Below are positions 41,319 through 49,339 of a DNA stretch of 64,000 bases, piece by piece. The notes beneath the pieces are model-generated. The model did no database searches. It had not been told where the DNA came from and was given only the letters and a program-made list of their open reading frames with translations. The DNA is from RGIG3178 sp963674495 (GTDB lineage: Bacteria; Bacillota; Clostridia; Christensenellales; QAND01): the NCBI GenBank assembly GCA_963674495.2, contig CAXXLG010000002.1, forward strand, positions 186,001-250,000. The letters run 5' to 3'. The number at the start of each line of letters is the position of its first letter. Positions within the stretch are counted from its first letter, which is position 1. The position numbers and the translations under genes were made by a program.

Positions 41319-42782
41319 ATGGGAATCCTCAACGTGTCCTCTCTCGCTTCCCACGGCAACATCCGCGGCAGGCAAGACGCTTTGGCCATACTGGAGGCCG
41401 GTTTGCAGGCGGCGGACCCCTACAACAACGCGTTCCGGCTCCTGCGGCTTGACGGCGATACACTCTATATCGGCCATCCCGACTTCGAGGCGAACGGCGA
41501 TCCAAAGACCGGCGAAGAGGTCATAGATCTCAACAAAACCGGGCGCATTTACGTCGTGGGCGCGGGCAAGGGCGTACAGCGGGTGGCCAAAGCGATCGAG
41601 GACGTGCTGGGCGATCGGTTGACGGGCGGGCATGTGATTGGCAAGCATGGTGACGAAATCATACTACAGCGTATCGGCGTAACGCTTGGCGGGCATCCCA
41701 CGCCGGACGAATGCTGTGCGCAAGGATGCCGGGAGATACTGAAACTGGCGCAGGATATCACCGAAGACGATCTGGTGTTCACCATCGCAGCCAACGGCAT
41801 AAGCTCTCTGTTGACGTTGCCCGTAGAGGGGATCAGCGTGGATGAAGTCAAGCGCATGACCCATATGATGCAGATCGAAAAGGGCGTACCCACCTTCCAC
41901 CTCAACGTCATACGTAACCATATCGACCAAATGAAGGGCGGCAAGATTTCACGGGCGTTCCAAAAAGCCAAACTGATACATATCGTGGCGGTGGATGTCA
42001 ACCGGTATAGCCTGATCAATCCCCGGCACGACTACAACCACCTGATGACCACCAACCGCTGGCTGCACAACCTGCCCGAAGGGACCACCTTTGAAGAAGC
42101 AGTAGATATCCTGCATTACTACGATGCTTGGGATCTATGCGCCGAGTCTATCCAACGTTGCCTGACGAAAGCCGATCCGAAGAACGAGACCGTGAAATTC
42201 GACGAATTTAAAAACATGAACTTTCGCGTGTTCGGCGTCATGCCGGAGCATCTCCATTTCATGCCGGTGGCCAAAAAGAAAGCGGCGGAGCTTGGTTATA
42301 AACCGATCCAGCTGTGCACCATGTTGATGGCAGAATCCAAGGATGCCGCGCTGACAATTGGCGCCATTGCGCGCAGCGTCGAGGAGTTGGGCGAGCCGTT
42401 TAAGCCCCCCGTGGCACTGTTCACCACCGGCGAACTTTTGGTTACGGTGGATCAGCACAAGGGTGTTGGCGGAAGAAATCAGGAATACACCTTAACGGCG
42501 GCCACGAAGATTGCGGGCAGCAACAAGATCGTTTTTTGCGCGGTGGACACCGACGGCACGGACGGTCCGGGCGGACTGAATTTGCCCGATGCCCCTCTTT
42601 GCCTTGCGGGAGGCATCACGGACGGGTATACTGTGGAAGAAGCGCAGGAAAAGGGCGTGGACATACGCGCGGCGCTCAAAACCCATGCCACATCCGAAGC
42701 GCTTTGGAAACTCGATTGTGGCATCCATGCGGGTCAGAACATCAGCCTATGCGATTTCGGCATCGTGTTGGTGATGGCATAA
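41319..42782 (+). CDS. Divergent glycerate 2-kinase-like protein B2 (MOFRL/DUF4147 family)
   Basis: 487 residues, tandem paralogue of B1, starting MGILNVSSLASHGNIRGRQD after AAAGGAG; a longer open frame upstream overlaps B1 and is rejected. It shares B1's unusual features: AANGISSLLTLP instead of SGGGSALL, LNVIRNHIDQMKGGK, and a middle insertion with FRVFGVMPEHLHFMPVAKKK. GGRNQEYTLTAA and DTDGTDGPGG are kept. The middle segment differs from B1 (HIVAVDVNRYSLINPRHDYN versus HIEAIDISRAGAGKRGTYEE), so the two may differ in substrate or form a hetero-oligomer. Confidence 0.85.
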   Translation: MGILNVSSLASHGNIRGRQDALAILEAGLQAADPYNNAFRLLRLDGDTLYIGHPDFEANGDPKTGEEVIDLNKTGRIYVVGAGKGVQRVAKAIEDVLGDRLTGGHVIGKHGDEIILQRIGVTLGGHPTPDECCAQGCREILKLAQDITEDDLVFTIAANGISSLLTLPVEGISVDEVKRMTHMMQIEKGVPTFHLNVIRNHIDQMKGGKISRAFQKAKLIHIVAVDVNRYSLINPRHDYNHLMTTNRWLHNLPEGTTFEEAVDILHYYDAWDLCAESIQRCLTKADPKNETVKFDEFKNMNFRVFGVMPEHLHFMPVAKKKAAELGYKPIQLCTMLMAESKDAALTIGAIARSVEELGEPFKPPVALFTTGELLVTVDQHKGVGGRNQEYTLTAATKIAGSNKIVFCAVDTDGTDGPGGLNLPDAPLCLAGGITDGYTVEEAQEKGVDIRAALKTHATSEALWKLDCGIHAGQNISLCDFGIVLVMA

Positions 42783-42789
42783 AGAACGG

Positions 42790-42809
42790 GCGGGGCCCTG
42801 TCCCTGCCA
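42790..42809 (+). promoter_or_regulatory. Intercistronic hairpin between B2 and A2
   Basis: Seven-pair stem GGCGGGG / CCCTGCC with one G-T pair, loop of six, no T-tract. It could be an mRNA stability or processing element that sets different levels for A2. Confidence 0.4.
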
Positions 42810-42830
42810 AAAACAAAGGAGATAGCGTAT

Positions 42831-44117
42831 ATGTCAGCAAAAGCAATTAAAGCAGTCTGGGCTAGAGAGGTTTATTCGCGGCGCGGACATCCCGGCGTGG
42901 AAGCCATCGTTGTTACGGAAAGCGGATGTGAGGGGCGCGCTATCTGTACGTCCGGCATCTCGATCGGCACGCATGAGATCAAGTTTAATCTTGACGGCGG
43001 CACCAAGTGGAACGGCAAGGGCGTCATGGGCGCTGTTAAAAATATCAACGACGTGATCGGCCCAGCCATCATCGGCATGGATGCCACCAATCAGTTTGAA
43101 ATAGACAACGCAATGCTAAATATCTGCGAGGATGCCAAGGTGACGTTGGGCGGCAACGCGGTAGCGGCGGTTTCGGCCGCGGCGCTCAAGGCCGGCGCCA
43201 AAGTTTTGGATATCCCGTTGTACCAGCACATCGGTGGTGCCAACGCGATGTATCTGCCCGTACCCGGCGCACCCGCCATGGCAGGCAACGAGCGTTACGG
43301 CGGCGGCGTGACCACGCCCGGTGCCAAGCCAACCTATTCGTTCATGTGCTTTGGCTTTGATAAATACTCCGACGCATCCTATGCATGCTGGGAGATCTAT
43401 CAGAAATGGACGGAACTGATGATGTCAAAGTATTACTTCATCTATCCGGGCGCGACAAACTTTTTCGGCATGCCGCCGGGAGCGATCGAAAGCGACGAGC
43501 AGCTATGGGAGATGATGGCAGACACCATCCGCAAGGCGGGCTACGAGGGCAAGGCGGGATTCCAGTGCGACTGCGCATCCGATACCTACTATGACCGTGA
43601 GAAAAAACTATATCACGGATTGTTTGGCAAAAACGACAAGACCCGCGACGAAATGCTTGAATTGTACAAGTATGCCGTTAAAAACTATCCGTTCGTCATC
43701 CTTGAAGATCCTTTCTATGAGGACGATTACGAAAGCCATGCCATGTTGCGCGAAGCGATCGACATACAGATCGTGGGCGACGATTTGTTCACCACCATGC
43801 CTTCGCGCGTGGCGCACGGCATCCAGATGAAAGCCGCGAACACGGTGCTATTGAAAGTCAACCAGGTGGGAACCATCACCGAGTCGCTGGAGATGATTCA
43901 GCTCGCTTACAAGAACGGCTACGGCGTCATGCCGTGTGAGAGCCGCGGCGAAGGGGCATCCATCGCCGATTACTGCGTGGGCATCAACGCCGGTTCGGTG
44001 CGCGAGTGCGGCATAGGGGACATCGCCAACCGCTTCCTCGAGATCGAGATGGAGCTAGGTTCAAGGGCCAAGTTCATCGGCGCAAAAGGCCTCAAGGGCC
44101 GGCGTTTCGAAGCATAA
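42831..44117 (+). CDS. Divergent enolase-like protein A2
   Basis: 428 residues, paralogue of A1; AAAGGAG precedes the ATG. Same pattern of kept residues: GISIGTHEI loop, Mg ligands in QCDCASDTYY, VILEDPFYEDD and IVGDDLFTTMPSRV, and Lys in VLLKVNQVGT. Same losses: AGNERYGGG, FMCFGFD, PCESRGEGA and GSVREC. At the E211 position it has GATNFFGMPPG, which differs from A1's GVGGGGTGIPEF, so A1 and A2 have diverged in the pocket and are unlikely to be simply redundant. Followed directly by a terminator that closes the cluster. Confidence 0.85.
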   Translation: MSAKAIKAVWAREVYSRRGHPGVEAIVVTESGCEGRAICTSGISIGTHEIKFNLDGGTKWNGKGVMGAVKNINDVIGPAIIGMDATNQFEIDNAMLNICEDAKVTLGGNAVAAVSAAALKAGAKVLDIPLYQHIGGANAMYLPVPGAPAMAGNERYGGGVTTPGAKPTYSFMCFGFDKYSDASYACWEIYQKWTELMMSKYYFIYPGATNFFGMPPGAIESDEQLWEMMADTIRKAGYEGKAGFQCDCASDTYYDREKKLYHGLFGKNDKTRDEMLELYKYAVKNYPFVILEDPFYEDDYESHAMLREAIDIQIVGDDLFTTMPSRVAHGIQMKAANTVLLKVNQVGTITESLEMIQLAYKNGYGVMPCESRGEGASIADYCVGINAGSVRECGIGDIANRFLEIEMELGSRAKFIGAKGLKGRRFEA

Positions 44118-44126
44118 CATACAACG

Positions 44127-44155
44127 AAAAGGCCGTCATATGGCGGCCTTTTTTC
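44127..44155 (+). terminator. Rho-independent terminator of the enolase/kinase-like cluster
   Basis: Stem AAAGGCCG / CGGCCTTT, loop about eight bases, followed by TTTTTTC on the plus strand, ten bases past the A2 stop. Confidence 0.9.
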
Positions 44156-44437
44156 TTGTCCAATATTCCAAAGGCAAGTGATGCCAAGTACGCAATGCCC
44201 CATTTAAAAGCGTTGATTGAAGGTTTAATACGTTCATGGTCAAAGGATGTCATGGTGTAAATTCATGGCGTGGTGGTCAACGTGAGTCAAATCGTACAGC
44301 CGCAGGAGTTGCTTTTGACAAAGAGATAGTTTATCTTATCAGGAACAAGGAGCAAGTTGCTAAAATGGAGGACACACTGCATCACCTGTTGGTTTTCGAC
44401 AAACAAACGACTAAAACCATCGAATCATTTCCATAGT
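44156..44437 (+). other. Unrecognised stretch, possible gene remnant
   Basis: 280 bases between two hairpins that share AAGGCCGTCAT. One plus-strand frame (44236-44436, 66 codons, ending VFDKQTTKTIESFP) is open but has no clear ribosome binding site or family. It may be a fragment of a displaced gene. I do not assign function. Confidence 0.35.
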
Positions 44438-44439
44438 AA

Positions 44440-44463
44440 GAAGGCCGTCATTTAACGGCCTTC
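44440..44463. terminator. Hairpin between the unknown stretch and the feo operon
   Basis: Nine-base perfect stem GAAGGCCGT / ACGGCCTTC with a six-base loop; weak T-tracts on both strands. It probably ends the feo operon from the minus strand. Confidence 0.55.
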
Positions 44464-44490
44464 TATGTTTTGGCAAGTTCCTTTTAATCT

Positions 44491-44637
44491 CTATTTTTGC
44501 CCGTGCGCATACGGGCAGCCGACACAGCCGCTCGAACACCCACCGCTTCCCCGTGCTTTGTGGCGCTGTCTGATCATATATCCCACCGTCAGAGCGACAA
44601 GCCCCAACAGGATTCCACCAACGATCCAAGTAGCCAT
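44491..44637 (-). CDS. FeoB-associated Cys-rich membrane protein
   Basis: 48-residue protein too short for most gene callers: MATWIVGGILLGLVALTVGY, then MIRQRHKARG and GGCSSGCVGCPYAHGQK. One N-terminal membrane helix, a basic patch and a C-terminal cluster of three Cys fit the small partner family encoded next to feoB in Bacillota. It probably helps FeoB function or assembly at the membrane. It lies 18 bases after the feoB stop. Confidence 0.85.
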   Translation of the reverse strand: MATWIVGGILLGLVALTVGYMIRQRHKARGSGGCSSGCVGCPYAHGQK

Positions 44638-44655
44638 ACAAACGCTTCCTTTCTT

Positions 44656-46809
44656 CTATGCCTTTAACTCGGCGGCTTCGGTACTGCGCGCGCGCATGCC
44701 GCCGTGTTCCGGCGCTTTGCGCAGTAGCAAGTACACAAACACACCCGCTACCAAAACCGCCGCAGCCGTAGCGATGCCAAAACCGTGACCGCCAAACAAC
44801 ATGCCGAACTGGTAGATGCACAGCGATGCCGCATATGCAAGCCCCGTCTGCCACGCGACGGCAAACCATGTCCACCTTGCGTTGCCCATTTCACGGTGAA
44901 TCGCACCAATGGCCGCAAAGCACGGCGCGCATAACAGATTAAACACCAACAGCGAAAACGCTGCCAGTGGCGTAAACACAGCCTGCAGGTTGGCCCAGAT
45001 TTCCACGCCGTTGTCCGCCACCGTCTCCAAACCATAAAGAATGCCCAAGGTGCTCACCAGATTTTCCTTGGCCACAAGACCGGTCATGGTAGCCACCGAC
45101 GCTTCCCATTGTCCAAATCCCAGCGGCGAAAAGATCGGTGCAAAGATGTTTCCGATGGAAGATAGCATGGATTCGGACGTTTCCACCATGTGCATCGACC
45201 AGCTGAACGAGCTTAAAAACCATACCGCAACGCTGGAAACGAAGATGATGGTACCAGCCTTGACGACAAAGGATTTGGCACGCTCCCACATGTGGATGAG
45301 GACGCCCTTTGCCCTTGGCACGTGGTACGCCGGAAGTTCCATGACAAACGGTGCGGGGTCTCCCGCAAAACTGCGAAATTTCTTGAGGATAATGCCGGAA
45401 CTGACAATGGCCGCGATGCCGATGAAGTACGATGTAGGTGCCACCCATGCAGCCCCGCCAAAAAGTGCGCCCGCGATGAGTGCGATGATTGGCAGTTTTG
45501 CGGCGCAGGGGATAAAGGTAGTGGTTATAATGGTCATCTTGCGGTCGCTCTCGTTCTCGATGGTACGCGACGCCATCACGCCGGGAATGCCGCATCCTGT
45601 GCCGATGAGTATCGGAATAAACGATTTGCCGGACAGGCCGAACCTTCGAAAGATCCGATCCATGATAAACGCGATACGCGCCATGTACCCACTGTCCTCC
45701 AAAATCGACAGCAACAGGAACAGAACCATCAACTGTGGCAAAAACCCCAGCACCGCTCCGACGCCGCCGATGATTCCGTCAAGAACCAGCGACATCAGCC
45801 ATGGTGCGGTGCCGATTGACGCCAAAAAGCCTTCCACGGCCGGGGGGATGACGTCGCCGAACAATACGTCGTTGGTCCAATCCGTCGCCCATGCGCCTAC
45901 GGTGGTGACCGAGATATAATACACCGCAAACATGACAAGACCAAAGATGGGCAGTGCCAAAAAGCGGTTGGTCACGATTTTATCTATCCTGTCCGACGCT
46001 GTCAGGTTTGTCTGCCGCTTGCGCTTTTTCGCGCACATATCCACCACACGGGCGACGTAGGCATAGCGTTCGTTGGTAATGATGCTCTCGCTATCGTCGT
46101 CCAGTTTTTCCTCGCATTCCCGGATGACAGCCTCAATTTTGTCCATAGCGTCCGAAGACAGTTTGATCGTTGCCATCGCTTTACCATCGCGTTCGAACAA
46201 CTTGACGGCATAGAATCGCTGGCGCTTTGGGTCTACAGCTTCCCCCATCAAATCCTCGATGTGGGCGATGGCGTGTTCCACCGTGCCACCAAAGCTGTGC
46301 TTGGGTTGCGCCATCTGGCCGCTCTTTGCTAGCTCCAGCGCGGCTTGCGCCACCTCCTTGGAACCGATACCCTTTACCGCCGACGTTTCGATGACCCGGC
46401 AACCCAGCACGTCGCCCAATTTTTCAGTATCAATCACGTCCCCGTTCTTTTTGACAATATCGATCATATTCAGCGCCATCACCACCGGTATACCCAGCTC
46501 GGTCAGCTGTGTCGAAAGATACAGGTTCCGCTCGATGTTGGATCCGTCCACGATGTTTATCACGGCGTCCGGCCCATCTTCGATCAGATAATTGCGCGCC
46601 ACAACTTCCTCGAGCGTATACGGGGACAACGAATATATGCCGGGAAGATCCTGTATGATCACATCCCTATGGCCTTTGAGCTTTCCTTCCTTTTTTTCAA
46701 CGGTCACGCCAGGCCAATTGCCTACGTATTGGGTGCTGCCGGTCAGATCGTTGAACATGGTCGTTTTGCCGCTGTTGGGATTGCCCGCCAGCGCAATGCT
46801 GATTGCCAT
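44656..46809 (-). CDS. feoB: Ferrous iron transporter FeoB
   Basis: Iron(II) importer of 717 residues. N-terminal G domain: G1 GNPNSGKT at 8-15, G3 QDLPGIYSLSPYTLEE, G4 NMID, G5 SAVKGIG. A helical GDI-like domain of about 80 residues follows, then the membrane domain with two Gate regions (IGTGCGIPGVMASRTI; FNLLCAPCFAAIGAI) and the Core region (VEGFLASIGTAPWLMSLVLD). TFIPCAAKLPIIALIAG contains a conserved membrane Cys. Full length. It is in an operon with two feoA genes upstream and a Cys-rich protein downstream. An operator-like dyad lies 25 bases before the start. Confidence 0.97.
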   Translation of the reverse strand: MAISIALAGNPNSGKTTMFNDLTGSTQYVGNWPGVTVEKKEGKLKGHRDVIIQDLPGIYSLSPYTLEEVVARNYLIEDGPDAVINIVDGSNIERNLYLSTQLTELGIPVVMALNMIDIVKKNGDVIDTEKLGDVLGCRVIETSAVKGIGSKEVAQAALELAKSGQMAQPKHSFGGTVEHAIAHIEDLMGEAVDPKRQRFYAVKLFERDGKAMATIKLSSDAMDKIEAVIRECEEKLDDDSESIITNERYAYVARVVDMCAKKRKRQTNLTASDRIDKIVTNRFLALPIFGLVMFAVYYISVTTVGAWATDWTNDVLFGDVIPPAVEGFLASIGTAPWLMSLVLDGIIGGVGAVLGFLPQLMVLFLLLSILEDSGYMARIAFIMDRIFRRFGLSGKSFIPILIGTGCGIPGVMASRTIENESDRKMTIITTTFIPCAAKLPIIALIAGALFGGAAWVAPTSYFIGIAAIVSSGIILKKFRSFAGDPAPFVMELPAYHVPRAKGVLIHMWERAKSFVVKAGTIIFVSSVAVWFLSSFSWSMHMVETSESMLSSIGNIFAPIFSPLGFGQWEASVATMTGLVAKENLVSTLGILYGLETVADNGVEIWANLQAVFTPLAAFSLLVFNLLCAPCFAAIGAIHREMGNARWTWFAVAWQTGLAYAASLCIYQFGMLFGGHGFGIATAAAVLVAGVFVYLLLRKAPEHGGMRARSTEAAELKA

Positions 46810-46833
46810 TGTTAACCCTCCTCCGATTTTAAT

Positions 46834-46849
46834 GTTAGCTTATGCTAAC
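46834..46849. promoter_or_regulatory. Iron-repressor-type operator copy 3 (feoA-feoB spacer)
   Basis: GTTAGCTTATGCTAAC, a 6+6 dyad around four bases. It matches the two copies before the first feoA. The style fits DtxR/IdeR/MntR-type metalloregulators. Confidence 0.75.
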
Positions 46850-46882
46850 TTCTGATGATACAAATATTGCGCTACGACGCTT

Positions 46883-47104
46883 TCAGCCGATCTCCACCAT
46901 ATCCGCATCCGCCTTACGCAGCGAAAGCTCGTAGTTTCGCACGTTGAGCTCTATGGGGTCGCCAAGCGGTGCCACCTTGCGTACAAGCACCGTTACGCCC
47001 TTTGTAATGCCCATGTCCATGATGCGTCGCTTGACCGCGCCGCTGCCGTGCAATTTAGTCACCGTGACGGTTTGCCCGGGTCTGACATCTTTGAGTGTTT
47101 TCAT
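46883..47104 (-). CDS. feoA: FeoA-domain protein, second copy
   Basis: SH3-like FeoA protein of 73 residues that supports FeoB. Family residues in LKDVRPGQTVTVTKLHGSGA, RRIMDMGITKGVTVLVRKVA, PLGDPIELNVRNYELSLRK. It follows the first feoA by 13 bases. Confidence 0.93.
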   Translation of the reverse strand: MKTLKDVRPGQTVTVTKLHGSGAVKRRIMDMGITKGVTVLVRKVAPLGDPIELNVRNYELSLRKADADMVEIG

Positions 47105-47117
47105 TGTTAATAACCTC

Positions 47118-47330
47118 CTACACCATTATTCTGCTTGCCATATTCTTATCAAGGGCAACGCGCGTGTTCTTGACGTCTAAAATCACGTTACCTCCGAATT
47201 CGCATACAACCTTTACGCGCTCGCCCACCACAAAACCAAGGTTGGCCAAGTGCCGGCGCGTCTGATCCTTACCGGTGATCTTTTTGATGTAGTTATGATC
47301 ACCCTGCTTTGCCATCGTCAAAGGCATCAT
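47118..47330 (-). CDS. feoA: FeoA-domain protein, first copy
   Basis: FeoA-like protein of about 70 residues. The ATG at 47330 is chosen because AAAGGG lies at proper distance; earlier in-frame starts abut it. It contains GKDQTRRHLANLGFVVGERV, KVVCEFGGNVILDVKNTRVA, LDKNMASRIMV. It differs from its neighbour feoA, so the pair are likely paralogues with separate roles. First gene of the iron operon. Confidence 0.9.
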   Translation of the reverse strand: MMPLTMAKQGDHNYIKKITGKDQTRRHLANLGFVVGERVKVVCEFGGNVILDVKNTRVALDKNMASRIMV

Positions 47331-47347
47331 CGTCATCCCTTTCAATT

Positions 47348-47363
47348 GTTAGCATATGCTAAC
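47348..47363. promoter_or_regulatory. Iron-repressor-type operator copy 1
   Basis: GTTAGCATATGCTAAC, a perfect 16-base palindrome just before the first feoA ribosome binding site. Confidence 0.8.
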
Positions 47364-47380
47364 CAAGTGCCAGCGCTACA

Positions 47381-47396
47381 GTTAGCCATTGCTAAC
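47381..47396. promoter_or_regulatory. Iron-repressor-type operator copy 2
   Basis: GTTAGCCATTGCTAAC, same 6+6 arms, located at the expected transcription start 10-25 bases after the -10, so binding would block initiation. Confidence 0.8.
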
Positions 47397-47406
47397 GCTT
47401 GCACAT

Positions 47407-47435
47407 AGTGTACCACTCTCCCCCTGGTATGTCAA
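47407..47435 (-). promoter_or_regulatory. Sigma-A promoter of the feo operon
   Basis: Minus strand: -35 TTGACA, 17-base spacer, -10 TACACT, directly upstream of two operator dyads. Confidence 0.8.
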
Positions 47436-47610
47436 TGGTATATTTGACTTTACTGTATTCGACCTTGTTTTTATAGGCTTCGCCATACCCGTACCGGCGC
47501 ATTGACCATTGACATCCGGGTACGGATATGATTCAGTGTGGTAAAAAACCAAAAAAGCGCCGCCGCAAGCACGGTAACGCTTTGGATGCATAACAATGGT
47601 TTATTTGACG

Positions 47611-49125
47611 CTATTTCCGGTAGCTTCCAGCTGTGCTGTCCTTTAGCACCACGTCGTGTGCGCCGCCTTCCACGATGCTGGTAGAGGATACCAGTGTCAG
47701 CCGCGCCTTTTGTTGCAGTTCGGGAATGGTCAGTGCGCCGCAGTTGCACATGGTGGAACGCGTCTTGCTCAATGTTAGCCCGACGTTGTCCTTCAAACTG
47801 CCGGCATACGGCACATAGGAATCCACGCCCTCTTCAAACGAGAGCTGTTGTTGGGAATCGCCCATGTCGTAGCGCTGCCAGTTACGTGCACGGTTGCTGC
47901 CCTCGCCCCAGTACTCCTTCATATAGCTGCCGTTGATGACCACACGGTTGGTGGGGCTTTCATCAAAACGTGCGAAATAACGGCCTAACATAAGAAAATC
48001 GGCGCCCATCGCCAATGCCATCGTCACGTGATGGTCGTGTACGATGCCACCGTCCGAACATATCGGAACATAGATGCCCGTTTCCTCAAAGTACTCATTG
48101 CGCGCGCGGCAAACATCAATCAATGCGGTGGCCTGTCCCCTGCCGATGCCCTTCTGTTCCCGCGTTATACAGATCGATCCGCCGCCAATGCCGACTTTGA
48201 CAAAATCCGCACCGGATTCCACCAGGAACCGAAATCCCTCGCCGTCCACCACATTGCCTGCACCGCACTTGACGTCATCACCGTACCTGTCACGGATGAA
48301 TTTTAGCGTATTTCGCTGCCACTGGGAGAATCCTTCGGAGGAATCAATACACAATACATCCGCGCCAGCCTCTACAAGGGCGGGCACGCGCTTCTCATAG
48401 TCCCGCGTGTTAATGCCCGCGCCCACGATATAGCGCTTAGCCTCGTCCAACAACTCCAGCGGGTTGTTCTTATGCGAATCGTAGTCCTTGCGAAACACGA
48501 GGTACATCAAATTGCCGTGGTCGTCCACGATGGGCAGTGTGTTGAGCTTGTGATCCCATATGATATCGTTCGCTTCCCTAAGCGTCGTGTTCTTGGGCGC
48601 AAATACAAGATCACACAACGGCGTCATAAACTCCTTAACCTTCGTGTCCAGCGGCATGCGGCTGACCCGATAATCGCGGCTGGTGACAATGCCCAACAGC
48701 TTGCCCGTGGATGTTCCGGCCTGTGTCACGGGCACGGTGCTGTGCCCCGTCCTTTCCTTAAGCGCCAGAATATCCGAAAGCGTCATGTCGGGGCTGACGT
48801 TGCTGTCCGATACCACAAAACCCGCCTTGTACGCCTTGGCTCTTGACACCATCATCGCTTCGTTTTCCACGCTCTGTGACGCGTAGATAAACGAAATGCC
48901 GCCTTCCTTGGCCAACGCAACCGCCATATTGTCGTCGGATACCGACTGCATGATGGCGGAGGCCATAGGGATGTTCATGCAAAGCATGCTTTGCTCGTTG
49001 CGTTTGAATTTTATCACGGGGGTTCTAAGGTTCACATTGCTGGGCATGCAATCCTCCGCAGAATAGCTTGGTATCAACAGATATTCATTGAAGGTTCTTG
49101 ACGGTTCATCAAAATAATACGCCAT
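47611..49125 (-). CDS. guaB: Inosine-5'-monophosphate dehydrogenase
   Basis: Converts IMP to XMP for guanine nucleotide synthesis, 504 residues. ATG with AAAGGAGA upstream (MAYYFDEPSRTFNEYLLIPS). Two CBS domains (about 95-230) are inserted in the barrel. The catalytic Cys loop is GIGGGSICITREQKGIGRGQ, GADFLMLGRYFARFDESPTN follows, and the flap has NWQRYDMG with the catalytic Arg-Tyr. The C-terminal STSIVEGGAHDV is complete. The GGGSICIT loop differs from the common GPGSICTT but is a form I know from other Clostridia. GMP reductase is excluded by the CBS domains and flap. Confidence 0.93.
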   Translation of the reverse strand: MAYYFDEPSRTFNEYLLIPSYSAEDCMPSNVNLRTPVIKFKRNEQSMLCMNIPMASAIMQSVSDDNMAVALAKEGGISFIYASQSVENEAMMVSRAKAYKAGFVVSDSNVSPDMTLSDILALKERTGHSTVPVTQAGTSTGKLLGIVTSRDYRVSRMPLDTKVKEFMTPLCDLVFAPKNTTLREANDIIWDHKLNTLPIVDDHGNLMYLVFRKDYDSHKNNPLELLDEAKRYIVGAGINTRDYEKRVPALVEAGADVLCIDSSEGFSQWQRNTLKFIRDRYGDDVKCGAGNVVDGEGFRFLVESGADFVKVGIGGGSICITREQKGIGRGQATALIDVCRARNEYFEETGIYVPICSDGGIVHDHHVTMALAMGADFLMLGRYFARFDESPTNRVVINGSYMKEYWGEGSNRARNWQRYDMGDSQQQLSFEEGVDSYVPYAGSLKDNVGLTLSKTRSTMCNCGALTIPELQQKARLTLVSSTSIVEGGAHDVVLKDSTAGSYRK

Positions 49126-49339
49126 CTGTTTCTCTCCTTTTGTACACCCCAATGAAGGAAGGGTTCCGCGCCATATGTACGTATATCCCTTTGTTTGGTG
49201 ACTATTGTAACCGCCGAAGCTAAAAAGTACAAGGGAATATTCGTTCCCTTGCCGGTCCGATGGTTCCGCGTTTTAGATTGTTCAAACGCTTTGCACCATA
49301 TCGGGCATGCCGTCTGCCATAACCAAAGCCGCTCAGAGT

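Noticed and set aside
47611..49125. IMP dehydrogenase with an aberrant active-site loop as a novelty
   Set aside because: The GGGSICIT loop is known to me from other Clostridia, and the catalytic Cys and Arg-Tyr are intact.
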